From Pseudomonadales bacterium (GTDB lineage Bacteria; Pseudomonadota; Gammaproteobacteria; Pseudomonadales; DC-out160), in NCBI GenBank assembly GCA_019090455.1, contig JAHRWA010000081.1, positions 1 to 49,098 of the forward strand: a stretch of 49,098 nucleotides of DNA, given 5' to 3'. Of the stretch, positions 27,796 through 35,965 are shown one piece after another (the stretch's first letter is position 1; every line of letters begins with the position of its first letter). The translations under genes and the position numbers were made by a program. A model generated the notes under the pieces. That model ran no database searches, was not told the origin of the DNA, and worked only from the letters and a program-made list of their open reading frames with translations.

Positions 27796-28386
27796 ATGGA
27801 AAAGCTTGATTTGGGCCTGGATATTTTTGCATCGAGGGCAATTTATAAAGATTTTGTGACAGGTAAGATCATTAATTCGCATGAAATGATTGAAGGAGAC
27901 ATGCAGCCGTCGCCTAAATTTAGGGAGCTGGTGGATAACCTGGATAAATACCGGTATCTGTATTCGTTGAATGGCTTTGAGATACAAAACATTAATAACG
28001 TCGCATTCTTTGTGACGCGTGATGATCGATCGGAAGAATACAATGATGTTGCGGCGAACATTCAGGTTTTGTTACTTATGATTTCTCGAGGTGTTTATTC
28101 ACTGGGTGTTGCGCCAGGGATTTTGATGGACGAATCGGCGGGACTCAGTATTAAGCAGATTAATGAGATAGGTGAATTGAAAGAGCAGAGCCAAATTATC
28201 AAGGCATGTGGTTTGCGCCAGCCGCTCATAGAGTCAGTCAATGGCAAGCTGTTAAATCGAGGGATTTGTTTTTGCACTAAGGAAGATCGTTATATTTTAT
28301 CCGCTGCCGGTCGCTATTTGTTGGATGAATTGGCTGGTGCGCCGGGAGACGCGACTTTGGAGAGTCTAGTCAATATCTCCGAATAG
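27796..28386 (+). CDS. MukE/KITE-like subunit, JetB/MksE-like
   Basis: 196 residues. It has the size and build of JetB/MksE: an N-terminal helical part, a beta pair 'NVAFFVTRDDRSEEY' (a pattern often found in MksE/JetB proteins), a helix 'IQVLLLMISRGVYSLG' and a C-terminal winged-helix with 'FCTKEDRYILSAAGRYLLDEL'. KITE proteins bind the kleisin and DNA. It starts directly after the kleisin stop with GAGGT as ribosome site and is the last gene of the operon. No terminator is evident right after it. Confidence 0.72.
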   Translation: MEKLDLGLDIFASRAIYKDFVTGKIINSHEMIEGDMQPSPKFRELVDNLDKYRYLYSLNGFEIQNINNVAFFVTRDDRSEEYNDVAANIQVLLLMISRGVYSLGVAPGILMDESAGLSIKQINEIGELKEQSQIIKACGLRQPLIESVNGKLLNRGICFCTKEDRYILSAAGRYLLDELAGAPGDATLESLVNISE

Positions 28387-28629
28387 GGTTCTAGTGAAAA
28401 TGAGAATTTGGAGAGAGGTAATCAAATAGGAAGTCATCTGAATTCATTTGAGTTCCGTTGCATTTTTACCGAGGATGGAAATTTGGGTAGCACAGAACTA
28501 CTTGAAATTGACAATTCTGGCTATGCCTATTCTCCTCATTTAGCACTGGATAGCAGTGGCAACGCCTTCGCCGTATGGGAGCAAGACGACGGTACTCGTA
28601 GTAATATATGGTCTAGTCGGTTTGAGTAG
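28387..28629 (+). pseudogene. Fragment of a repeat-containing secreted protein
   Basis: The open frame has no good start or ribosome site and is too short, but its last 50 residues match one unit of the repeat found in large secreted/lipoprotein-type proteins: 'AYSPHLALDSSGNAFAVWEQ' followed by 'DGTRSNIWSSRFE'. Such units normally occur many times in one protein, so this single unit is a remnant of the 3' end of a larger gene. It marks a break point between the SMC operon and the tRNA/integrase region. Confidence 0.65.
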
Positions 28630-29172
28630 AGGTTGTTGTACCAAGTAATGTCCTCTGCTCAGAATTAAAAACAACAGCGATCAGGTCCTAATGAATGTGA
28701 GTTGGAATTTCAATTTCCACGATTCTCTATAAGTCAGTCGAAACGATGCTCGATGTTTTAATTGGCTTGTTGGGAATACGTACTTCTGTTTTCATTTCTC
28801 TAAATATTAATGAATTCATTTTTTCTTTGGACGATTGTAATTAAGCGCTCAGAGCGCTCTTTTCCTGCCAATATAGCTATGTTCAAATTGGCCATATAGA
28901 CCTGAAATCCGTGCTTCGAATTACCCCTGTGGTGGGCTTGATAAAGGCAGCTTCTTTTTTATATAGAAGTCTTCATCAGGTGCTGTAGTAAAATCCTTAC
29001 CGCCAGTGTTGCCGCCAGTAAAATATAAGGTTTGTTAATGGTGGGATTAGCTAAGTGAATTCGGTGGGAGCAGGTCTGTTCGAGGTTATTGTACTTTAAC
29101 GCCAAAAGCGGCACATGGGCGGCACCGTGCTTTTGGTGTTTGGTTGGTTTCGATGTAAGTCTTTGTTTTAAA
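28630..29172. other. Gene-poor region left of the tRNA fragment
   Basis: No coding frame is credible. It contains two arm-type repeat units at 28998-29019, and a hairpin made from GCCAAAAGC and GCTTTTGG near 29101-29141 with a short T run, possibly a terminator reading right. The region reads as junction DNA between two accessory blocks. Confidence 0.45.
28998..29019 (+). repeat. Arm-type repeats, left pair
   Basis: TACCGCCAGT at 28998-29007 and TGCCGCCAGT at 29010-29019, 12-base period. The surrounding ATCCTTACCGCCAGTGTT is identical to the group right of the tRNA fragment. In tyrosine integrase systems such repeats are arm-binding sites inside the element, so their presence on this side is unexpected. 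Confidence 0.7.
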
Positions 29173-29218
29173 TGGTGGGCCCACGAGGACTCGAACCTCG
29201 GACCTGCCGATTATGAGT
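29173..29218 (-). other. attL: 3' fragment of a CAU-anticodon tRNA gene
   Basis: Read on the minus strand the 46 bases give the anticodon loop CTCATAA, 3' anticodon stem TCGGC, variable loop, a paired T arm CGAGG-TTCGAGT-CCTCG, acceptor strand TGGGCCC, A and CCA. The 5' half is missing: bases beyond 29218 do not pair. A partial tRNA 3' end next to an integrase is the classical attachment-site duplicate left by integration. The intact tRNA (Met or lysidine-type Ile, both CAU) should be at the other end of the element and is not in this window. Confidence 0.85.
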
Positions 29219-29355
29219 CCGAGTAAATGTTGTTTCAGGATAATTCATAAAACCCCATAATGATTTTTATATCCTTAAAAAACAAAGGTCTATAAGTTAG
29301 TTTCTCTTATGTTCGATTCATAGCGCTTCACAACAAGTCAGTAAAGTCCTATCCT

Positions 29356-29410
29356 TACCGCCAGTGTTACCGCCAGTGTTACCGCCAGTAGATTTCTCCT
29401 TACCGCCAGT
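29356..29410 (+). repeat. Arm-type repeats, right group
   Basis: Four copies of TACCGCCAGT start at 29356, 29368, 29380 and 29401 (12, 12 and 21 base spacing), just before the integrase start. Their position between the core site and the integrase gene fits arm-type binding sites of the integrase N-terminal domain. Confidence 0.75.
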
Positions 29411-29431
29411 AGATTCCGATTTGGAGCCAAA

Positions 29432-30763
29432 ATGTGGACCGATAAAGAAATCAAAGCTTTTAAGCCGAGAGACAAGATTTACTTCGAAACAGAGAAAACC
29501 AAGCAAAGAGGAGCAGGCCGATTTGCTGTTGAAATATCGCCTAATGGCTCTAAGCATTTTTACTTCCAGTATTATGTTAACGGAAAGCGTAAGCATATAT
29601 TGGTTGGCCGGTTCAAAGAAACGGCGAGCTCTAGCGGTATTACATCCAAGCGAGGGCGGACTATAGCCGGTGAGTATTCAGAGCTGTATCGCCAAGGCCA
29701 TGACGTTAAGGTTTATCTTGATGCTGAAGAGGCAAAGAAAGCTGAGGCTGATCGCGCTAAAGCTGAGGCTGGCAGTTTTCAGGAATTGCTCGGCTCGTAT
29801 GTGGCGCAGATGAAAGCGGACGGTAAGCGTACCTACAACGATGTTGAGAAGGAATTTGTACGTTATGTCACGGGACCATTCCCTTATTTAAAATTAAAAA
29901 AAGCAAAAGACGTAACCGTGTTGGATATGAAGTTGGTTCTATCCCGCATGATCAATGATTTGGGCATTACAACACAGTCCAATAGAGTACGCTCCTATCT
30001 ACACGCAGCTTTTCAGCATGGGCTTAAGCAAGACAATAACCCCCGTAATTTTTTAGAAGCCAACGTCGCATTCAATTTAGAAATGAATCCAGTAAGCGCT
30101 ATTCCAAGGCAGCAAGATTATGAACGTGTAGGGGAGCGATTCTTGTCTGAGGATGAAATTACAGAGCTGTGGGGCGATATACAGATTGAATTTGGCCCTC
30201 TTGTTGGACGACTATTAAAAATGCTATTTGCGTTAGGTGGTCAACGACCTAATGAGGTGTTGGCTTGCCCGTGGGCGTATTACGACTTTGATAGAAGAGT
30301 TTTAGAGTTGCCTGGAAGCCTCACTAAAAACAAACGCCCCCATACTGTACCGTTAAACGATTTAGCGATGAGTATTCTCAACGAGTTGAAACCACTAACA
30401 GCCCATTGCAAATACCCTTTCGCAGCCGCCATTGGTAGTGGCTTGAATGTCGAGAAACCTATTGTATCTAATTCCCTTAACAGGGCTATTGCTCGGTACT
30501 GTGATAAAAAAGGTTTTGAAAAGTTTGTCACTCGAGATGTTAGGCGAACGGTGAAAACGCACATGGGAAAAGCTGGGTTGAGTAAGACCATTCGCGATCG
30601 ATTACAAAATCATGCTTTGAATGATGTCTCGAGTAAGCACTACGATAAATATGATTATCTGGTGGAGAAGAAAGAAGCTCTTGATGTTTGGAATCAGTAT
30701 TTAGAGTTGCTTATTAATCCTAAAGATAACGTTATATCAATAGGAATAGTTTCAAACGATTAA
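29432..30763 (+). CDS. Tyrosine recombinase integrase
   Basis: 443 residues. An N-terminal arm-binding domain (about 1-95; 'GSKHFYFQYYVNGKRKHILVGRF' like DUF4102-type folds), a core-binding SAM-like domain (about 110-215) and a catalytic domain (about 240-430). Catalytic residues: Arg in GGQRPNEVL, Lys in LTKNKRPHTVPL, Arg in RDVRRTVKT (the usual His of HxxR is Arg here, common in this branch), the NHALNDVSSKHY histidine region and the Tyr in HYDKYDY. It integrates and excises the element at the tRNA site 210 bases upstream. The start overlaps none of the arm repeats, but repeat-bound integrase could repress it. Confidence 0.93.
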   Translation: MWTDKEIKAFKPRDKIYFETEKTKQRGAGRFAVEISPNGSKHFYFQYYVNGKRKHILVGRFKETASSSGITSKRGRTIAGEYSELYRQGHDVKVYLDAEEAKKAEADRAKAEAGSFQELLGSYVAQMKADGKRTYNDVEKEFVRYVTGPFPYLKLKKAKDVTVLDMKLVLSRMINDLGITTQSNRVRSYLHAAFQHGLKQDNNPRNFLEANVAFNLEMNPVSAIPRQQDYERVGERFLSEDEITELWGDIQIEFGPLVGRLLKMLFALGGQRPNEVLACPWAYYDFDRRVLELPGSLTKNKRPHTVPLNDLAMSILNELKPLTAHCKYPFAAAIGSGLNVEKPIVSNSLNRAIARYCDKKGFEKFVTRDVRRTVKTHMGKAGLSKTIRDRLQNHALNDVSSKHYDKYDYLVEKKEALDVWNQYLELLINPKDNVISIGIVSND

Positions 30764-31083
30764 AACAGTTTAGAAGAATGTTTGATAATAAATCGAGGAT
30801 GCTGGAGTTGCTAACTTCAGAGCCATCTAATAATAAAAATTTGTAAGGCGCTTTAATCATGTCTGTCATTGATATTACTACGCGACACTTCCAGTTCATT
30901 AAATTCGTACATCCAGAATTTTGCTGAATCATAAGTATTATCCACCATCATGTGAATTTCAAATAATTGAATGCACATTAGTCTAAGTTGAATGAATTAG
31001 GTCTAGGGTAGCTCCCAAAACGCTGGATACTTTCACCAGCTTGGTTTGATTTTATGTGAGGGAAGGTTGTGTTCGGAGAAGAA
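30764..31083. other. Intergenic region after the integrase
   Basis: AT-rich, no credible gene. A GGAG ribosome site at the right end (31075) belongs to the gene at 31084. I see no clear terminator or repeat. Confidence 0.35.
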
Positions 31084-31881
31084 ATGTTGGACTTTGAAAA
31101 TCAAAAATTTGCGAGCTGGGCACCTGATATAGCGAAAAAAGCCTGGGCCGAAGAATTAGAGCACTTGAAGCTTCTGCAAGAAAAGTGTTTTGAAATTGAT
31201 ATCCCATTTAGCCATGACTACAAGGACTTAAATATTTTAAGGCGGCTATTTACTTACGATGAAATGCGATTCGTTTGGGAAGGGCTAGATCGCTATAACC
31301 TTAAAGCCAGTAACTTCTTGTACTTTGTGATGTATGCAACTGCGTATCCACCTAATAAAACTCATAAAATGGCTTCAGCGGATTACGACAAATGGTTTTC
31401 AGATGTGAAAAAAACTGCCCGAAAACTGTCTGAATTAATCATTGCTACACCTATTGACAGCATTCTTTCAGATAAATATGGGTTGCAAATCAAACGTGAA
31501 ATCCTTAATTCTATGAATAAATATTGGGCTTCCTTATTTAGGTCAGGTCCAGAAAAGTCAGTGGAAGAACCAGACATAAAAGAGGTATGTGCAGTGCCTG
31601 ACTTTGATCCTGGCAGCCTCTCAAAAATACTAACTGAAATTGCAAACCTGCAAGCCGAACCCTCGAAAAGCTTTTATTCGAAAGATAATATTGAAGTACG
31701 GCTACCTAGGCCGAATCATCCTGCGGCTAACAGAATTTACTTTATGCGAATGTTGACAGAATACTGCGAAGAATATGCCGAACATCCGTTAAGGAAATTT
31801 GTTTGCATTACAACAAATACCGTTTTTGATATCGACTCAATAAGTGAGGGGGATGTAAAACGAATTGCCCCGGCTTTCTAA
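31084..31881 (+). CDS. Unknown element-borne protein
   Basis: 265 residues from the ATG at 31084, preceded by GGAGAAGAA; a GTG at 31069 would add five residues. Not recognised. It is soluble, acidic to neutral, helical in the N-terminal two-thirds ('WAEELEHLKLLQEKCFEIDIP'-type amphipathic helices) with a short beta-rich C-terminus ending 'FVCITTNTVFDIDSISEGDVKRIAPAF'. The C-terminal 50 residues contain a conserved-looking 'RIYFMRMLTEYCEEY'. It lies alone between the integrase and alpA, the usual cargo position for defence or regulatory genes in such elements. Confidence 0.7.
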   Translation: MLDFENQKFASWAPDIAKKAWAEELEHLKLLQEKCFEIDIPFSHDYKDLNILRRLFTYDEMRFVWEGLDRYNLKASNFLYFVMYATAYPPNKTHKMASADYDKWFSDVKKTARKLSELIIATPIDSILSDKYGLQIKREILNSMNKYWASLFRSGPEKSVEEPDIKEVCAVPDFDPGSLSKILTEIANLQAEPSKSFYSKDNIEVRLPRPNHPAANRIYFMRMLTEYCEEYAEHPLRKFVCITTNTVFDIDSISEGDVKRIAPAF

Positions 31882-32112
31882 ATATAGAGTTTTTCATGGA
31901 TATTGAATTACCCAGCAGTAGAATAATAAAAATAAAGTGCACAGCCTGGAAAATAGTTAATATATTGATATATAAGAATAATTTGTTGTTTTAATTGGTG
32001 CCCGAGCACTAACTCTGTAAAACTTCTGATTTAGTGCCCTCCTTCCTACTCCTTCAAATGTGGAAAGATTCTTCCTGACATTATTTGAAACTATTGATAG
32101 GAGCTAATCGCA

Positions 32113-32346
32113 ATGTCATTCAATGAAAATATGCCTAGTCACAATCGAATTGTAAGAGAACCCGAAACTGTAGAGGCTACCGGGCTAGCAAAATCCACCA
32201 TTCGCCGACTAGAAAAGAGGAGTCGATTCCCTAAACGAATAAAGTTAGGCCCTAGGGCGGTAGGCTGGCGATTATCGGACATTCAAGACTGGCAAAAAGA
32301 CCCTGAAGGCTACAAACAGGTCAATATCGAGAGGCTCGAAAAATGA
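32113..32346 (+). CDS. AlpA-family regulator
   Basis: 77 residues, an AlpA/MerR-like winged helix-turn-helix: 'VEATGLAKSTIRRLEKRSRFPKR' gives the two helices, and 'KLGPRAVGWRLSDIQDW' is the wing with the family's W..sdI..W ending. AlpA proteins switch on excision or replication genes of integrated elements and are DNA-binding. A GGAG ribosome site precedes the ATG. It overlaps the next gene by 4 bases and starts the replication operon at 32113-35824. Confidence 0.9.
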   Translation: MSFNENMPSHNRIVREPETVEATGLAKSTIRRLEKRSRFPKRIKLGPRAVGWRLSDIQDWQKDPEGYKQVNIERLEK

Positions 32347-32579
32347 AAAAAGAGGCTACCCGAAATCTGCCTAGATTATCACTGAGAAACTTTATTAATA
32401 AGCAAGTCAAACAAGAAGTCATTCTTATTTTGTTGCTTAGAGGAGGAAAGTACGTAAGCAAGCCTGTCTCGTGTAATCACTACTGCATTGAGGAGCAGGG
32501 TCGTGAAGCAGGCTTAATACCATATCGTCAGTTTAAGTGTAGACGTGGTTCAAACCTGATGGAGGTTTACCAACAATGA
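32343..32579 (+). CDS. Small element protein of unknown function
   Basis: 78 residues, basic, no membrane helix. It starts within the alpA stop and its own stop overlaps the primase start, so it is translated in the same operon. The sequence 'QEVILILLLRGGKYVSKPVSCNHYCIEEQGREAGLIPYRQFKCRRG' (interrupted here by eye into shorter helices and a Cys/His-bearing segment) does not match a family I know. Co-transcription with alpA and primase suggests a role in regulating or initiating element replication (inference). Confidence 0.6.
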   Translation: MKKEATRNLPRLSLRNFINKQVKQEVILILLLRGGKYVSKPVSCNHYCIEEQGREAGLIPYRQFKCRRGSNLMEVYQQ

Positions 32580-33604
32580 GTCGCTATAACGTAAATGACG
32601 TTCGATGCTTAGCCTTCGGAAACTGGGGGGTGATCATCCCCGCACTATGCCCACCACTGATACCAGCGTTTGAAAAAATGGGAAGGCATGTACCTTGCCC
32701 TTTCCATGGAGGTAAAGATGGTTTTAGGCTGTTCAATGATTTCTTAGAAACTGGCGGTGGGTACTGCAATACATGTGGCCCATTCGCTGATGGTTTTTCC
32801 TTGGTTATGGAGGGCAACCGTTGCACATTTCCGGAAGCGCTTAAAGCCGTAGGAGATTATCTGCAATGCGGTACTTCACCGATAGAGACGGTACGACGAA
32901 CACCACCAAAGAAAAAGGAGGAAGTAAACGAGAAGGCGCGTAAGGCTTTAGGCAAAGCGTTCAAAGAATCACATCCAATCATCAACCCAAAGTTAGACGC
33001 CCTACCTGTGGCTCGATATTTTGGTAACAGAGATTTATATGGCGCAATCAAAAACCCACCAGTGAACTTACGTTTTCATCCAAGCCTTGAATATTATGAT
33101 GAGCATGGAAAGTTACTCGGTTCTTACCCTTGTATACTTGCTCCAATAGTTAATCCTGAAGGACAAATGGTAAGCCTTCACCGAACATTCCTAACCAATC
33201 ACGGAAATAAAGCAAACGTACCAAGTCCTAAAAAGTTGATGGTCTCAATGGTAAGCGGTATTACTCGTGGGGGTGCTATCCGACTGTATGACGCTACCGA
33301 TTGTTTAGCGGTGGCTGAAGGCATAGAGACTGCTATAGCAGTTCATCTTGCTACTGAGTGGCCCGTGTGGGCTTGCGTTAGTGCCGGAATGTTAGAGAAG
33401 GTTGATATCCCTGAGAAGGTTAAAATACTCCACATCATGGCAGACAAAGACCGTAGCGGTACAGGGTTAAAGTCTGCCAATGTACTAGCAAATCGTTATC
33501 TTCATTTGGATGTGAAAATACTACTGCCACCTCAAATTATACCGGATGATCAAAAGTCTATTGATTGGTGCGATACCTTAACGAGTATTAAGGAGGTGGG
33601 GTGA
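32576..33604 (+). CDS. Zinc-finger/Toprim primase-like protein
   Basis: 342 residues. The N-terminus holds a CHC2-type zinc-binding site: Cys41 and His44 in CPFHGG, Cys64 and Cys67 in CNTCG. The C-terminal half is a Toprim domain with the Glu of CLAVAEGIETAIAV and the DxD-like DKDRSG near residue 285. This arrangement is that of primases of phages, satellites and integrative elements, which make primers for element replication. It overlaps the 78-residue ORF and the DUF3987 gene by 4 bases or fewer, so all are coupled. Confidence 0.88.
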   Translation: MSRYNVNDVRCLAFGNWGVIIPALCPPLIPAFEKMGRHVPCPFHGGKDGFRLFNDFLETGGGYCNTCGPFADGFSLVMEGNRCTFPEALKAVGDYLQCGTSPIETVRRTPPKKKEEVNEKARKALGKAFKESHPIINPKLDALPVARYFGNRDLYGAIKNPPVNLRFHPSLEYYDEHGKLLGSYPCILAPIVNPEGQMVSLHRTFLTNHGNKANVPSPKKLMVSMVSGITRGGAIRLYDATDCLAVAEGIETAIAVHLATEWPVWACVSAGMLEKVDIPEKVKILHIMADKDRSGTGLKSANVLANRYLHLDVKILLPPQIIPDDQKSIDWCDTLTSIKEVG

Positions 33605-35088
33605 TGGACCGTTCGGTAAGTGACATGATGGCTAAAGCAGAAGTCAAGCAAGCGCCACCTATGCCGTTAGTACAGAAACAAGAAGCGCCAGAATACCCGA
33701 TCGATGCTTTAGGGAAGATATTAGGAGGTGCTGCCATGGCTATCGCTGAATGCGTGCAAGTCCCCAAGGCAATCGCTGGACAAAGTATTTTAGCTGCGGC
33801 TTCCCTTGCGGTTCAATCCATTGCTGATGTGGCAATTGATGGCCGCGACTCTCCTACAAGCCTCTTTTGCCTAACCATTGCAGAGTCGGGAGATAGGAAA
33901 TCGGCTGCCGATACCCTCGCGCTAAAAATACACAAAGAGTATCAGAGAGAACTGTATCAAGAATATGAAATACAGATGGATGATTACAGCGATGAGTTAG
34001 ATTCATATAAAACTGAAAAGGAATTTATTAAAAAAGAAAAAAAGTTAAGCCAGTCTGAACGAACGGCCAAACTAAAGGCGCTCCCAAAGCCAAGGGAACC
34101 TGCGACCCCTTGCCTGATCTGCCAAGAGCCTACCCTTGAAGGTCTGCAAAAAGCATTTTCTTCAGGGCGTGATTCTATGGGGTTGCACAATGATGAGGGA
34201 GCCCAGTTTTTTGGTGGCCACGCAATGAATGCGGACAACATGCTTAAATCGATTAGTGGTCTTTCTCTTTTTTGGGATGGTGCCGATATTGTTCGCACAA
34301 GAGGGGGCAAAGGCGAAAATGCCATGTTGACCGGAAAAAGATTAACGATTCATTTAATGGTTCAACCCGTAGTAATAAATAAAATACTCAGTGACCCAAC
34401 CCTACAAGGGCAGGGCTTCTTGCCTCGATTCTTAATAGCAAGGCCCGAAACAATCGCCGGCACTCGGCTTTATAACCACAGAGACCCAACTAAAGAGCCA
34501 GCGTTGCAAAAGTACTGGGATACTATGGGTAACTTATTGCGAATGCCTTCGCCTAACCTGGATGAAGAAAACCGTCCCACACTCACTCTTGAAAAGGAGG
34601 CTAAAGATTATTGGATCGACGTTTACAACACCATCGAGAGTAATTTAGGAAAAAATAAAAACCTGGCAGAGATCAGACCAGCGGCAGGCAAGGCACCAGA
34701 CTACCTGCTGAGAATCGCAGGCGTGCTTGCCCTAGTGGAAAACCCAGATTCAAAAATAATTCGGCTCCACCACATAGAGAACGCCGCCACGCTAGAAACC
34801 TATTTTATCAATGAGGCATTAAGGGCGTCAAAAGATAGTGTGATCAATGCTGATCTGGATAAAGCTGACATACTGCATGACTGGATGAAAAAGGCCGATT
34901 CAAAAAACTTCACCCTTAGGCAGTTAAGTCGCCATGGGCCAAGAGGTAGTGGTGCTAGAGCGGGAATTAAGCCGACCAAAAAGCTTGTATCTACCCTCCT
35001 TGAGTATGGTTTTATTACGTCTATACCTGGGGGTTTAATCATTGATGGCCTACTCCACAAGGAAGCATGGAGGCTGCGCGATGTTTGA
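33604..35088 (+). CDS. DUF3987 family helicase-like protein
   Basis: 494 residues from the ATG at 33604 (a GTG at 33601 is adjacent), with AGGAGG just upstream. It has DUF3987 features: GQSILAAASLAVQ, a Walker A-like ESGDRKS (about 92-98), HNDEGAQFF as Walker B-like acid pair, and LPRFLIARPE. Proteins of this family accompany primases in integrated elements and are thought to act as replicative helicases. A charged coiled segment (about 115-165) is inserted between the motifs. Its 3' end overlaps the next gene by 8 bases. Confidence 0.85.
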   Translation: MDRSVSDMMAKAEVKQAPPMPLVQKQEAPEYPIDALGKILGGAAMAIAECVQVPKAIAGQSILAAASLAVQSIADVAIDGRDSPTSLFCLTIAESGDRKSAADTLALKIHKEYQRELYQEYEIQMDDYSDELDSYKTEKEFIKKEKKLSQSERTAKLKALPKPREPATPCLICQEPTLEGLQKAFSSGRDSMGLHNDEGAQFFGGHAMNADNMLKSISGLSLFWDGADIVRTRGGKGENAMLTGKRLTIHLMVQPVVINKILSDPTLQGQGFLPRFLIARPETIAGTRLYNHRDPTKEPALQKYWDTMGNLLRMPSPNLDEENRPTLTLEKEAKDYWIDVYNTIESNLGKNKNLAEIRPAAGKAPDYLLRIAGVLALVENPDSKIIRLHHIENAATLETYFINEALRASKDSVINADLDKADILHDWMKKADSKNFTLRQLSRHGPRGSGARAGIKPTKKLVSTLLEYGFITSIPGGLIIDGLLHKEAWRLRDV

Positions 35089-35824
35089 TTTGATGGCTGA
35101 AGTTGAGGCGTTAAGAAGTCAGAAAAAAAATCATACCCTGATGCAGCCGGTGCAAGTGGTGCAAGTGGTGCAAAGCCCCGTAACACTAAAGACGAGTAGT
35201 GCTGCAACCCTGGTGCAAGCTGGTGCAAAAAGAGAGGAGGCTCAGCCTAACGTCAGTAACTTGAAAACTAGCACCACCTTTGCACCGCTCTTGCACCACC
35301 CAAACCCCACAGATGATGGGGGCCTGCACCATCCGCACCACTTGCACCAAGGCCAACCTTTAGATTTGTCTTTTCTGAAGGGTACACCGATGACAGAGGC
35401 CATGATTTGGGAGGGCTTTAAACGGTGGAAGCAGCCCTTTTGTTCCTTTGATTTGGCTAATATCTACATAGGAACATCTAAGCCTGATGACGTGATTCGA
35501 TATCTCTATTGGTGGATGAATCATCATAAAGAGTTGTACCAACAGCTTAGAACTTGGGCAAAGGCAACAGAAAAGAAGCCACTACCCACTGATTCCCCAG
35601 ATGAACTGCAAACCCTGGCTAGTCGAGGGCTTGAGCTACTTCCCGAAGATGGGATCTATATCAAGAGCCATTTGGCTAGGATGGTCCCGAGAAAGAGAAA
35701 AGAGGCTTTGACCCAATACGCTGAAATATGGCTCAAAGCGATGGAGCGTGAAGCCGTTGAGCACCGAAAACAAAATGCTGGCAGAACGTACGCCAATACC
35801 TATCTAAGAGAGACTGCTTTTTAA
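35081..35824 (+). CDS. Element protein with repeat-bearing N-terminal linker
   Basis: 247 residues from the ATG at 35081, chosen for GGAGG about 9 bases upstream; an open frame to 35042 exists but lies inside the DUF3987 gene. The N-terminal 95 residues are low complexity (QVVQVVQ, Gln/Thr-rich, then His/Pro-rich 'LHHPHHLHQ') because the DNA carries GGTGCAA and TTGCACC repeats. The rest (about 100-247) is helical and basic, ending 'NAGRTYANTYLRETAF'. Last gene of the replication operon. The function is unknown; an initiator or origin-binding accessory role is a guess from position. Confidence 0.7.
   Translation: MFDLMAEVEALRSQKKNHTLMQPVQVVQVVQSPVTLKTSSAATLVQAGAKREEAQPNVSNLKTSTTFAPLLHHPNPTDDGGLHHPHHLHQGQPLDLSFLKGTPMTEAMIWEGFKRWKQPFCSFDLANIYIGTSKPDDVIRYLYWWMNHHKELYQQLRTWAKATEKKPLPTDSPDELQTLASRGLELLPEDGIYIKSHLARMVPRKRKEALTQYAEIWLKAMEREAVEHRKQNAGRTYANTYLRETAF
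35149..35348. repeat. GGTGCAA iteron-like repeats facing inverted copies
   Basis: Direct GGTGCAA copies start at 35149, 35158, 35167 (9-base spacing), 35212 and 35222 (10 bases). After about 50 bases come inverted copies TTGCACC at 35280, 35291 and 35342, with weaker ones at 35324 and 35333. The array lies at the 3' end of a primase/DUF3987 operon, the usual place for an element origin. Because it is in a coding frame it also shapes the protein. Confidence 0.7.
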
Positions 35825-35965
35825 CTGTAAACCGCAAGCAAACGCTATTTTTTACAGCTTTATTGAAACAGCCTTACTGAAACAGGTAAGCTTCGTCGTC
35901 ACGACCTCTATACTGATCAAGCGCCCATTCCACGGGGTAACAAAAAAAACAATGGAACTGCATTA

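Noticed and set aside
29318..29596. Minus-strand open frame across the integrase start with Gly-Gly repeats
   Set aside because: The Gly-rich stretch is only the reverse reading of the arm-type repeats.
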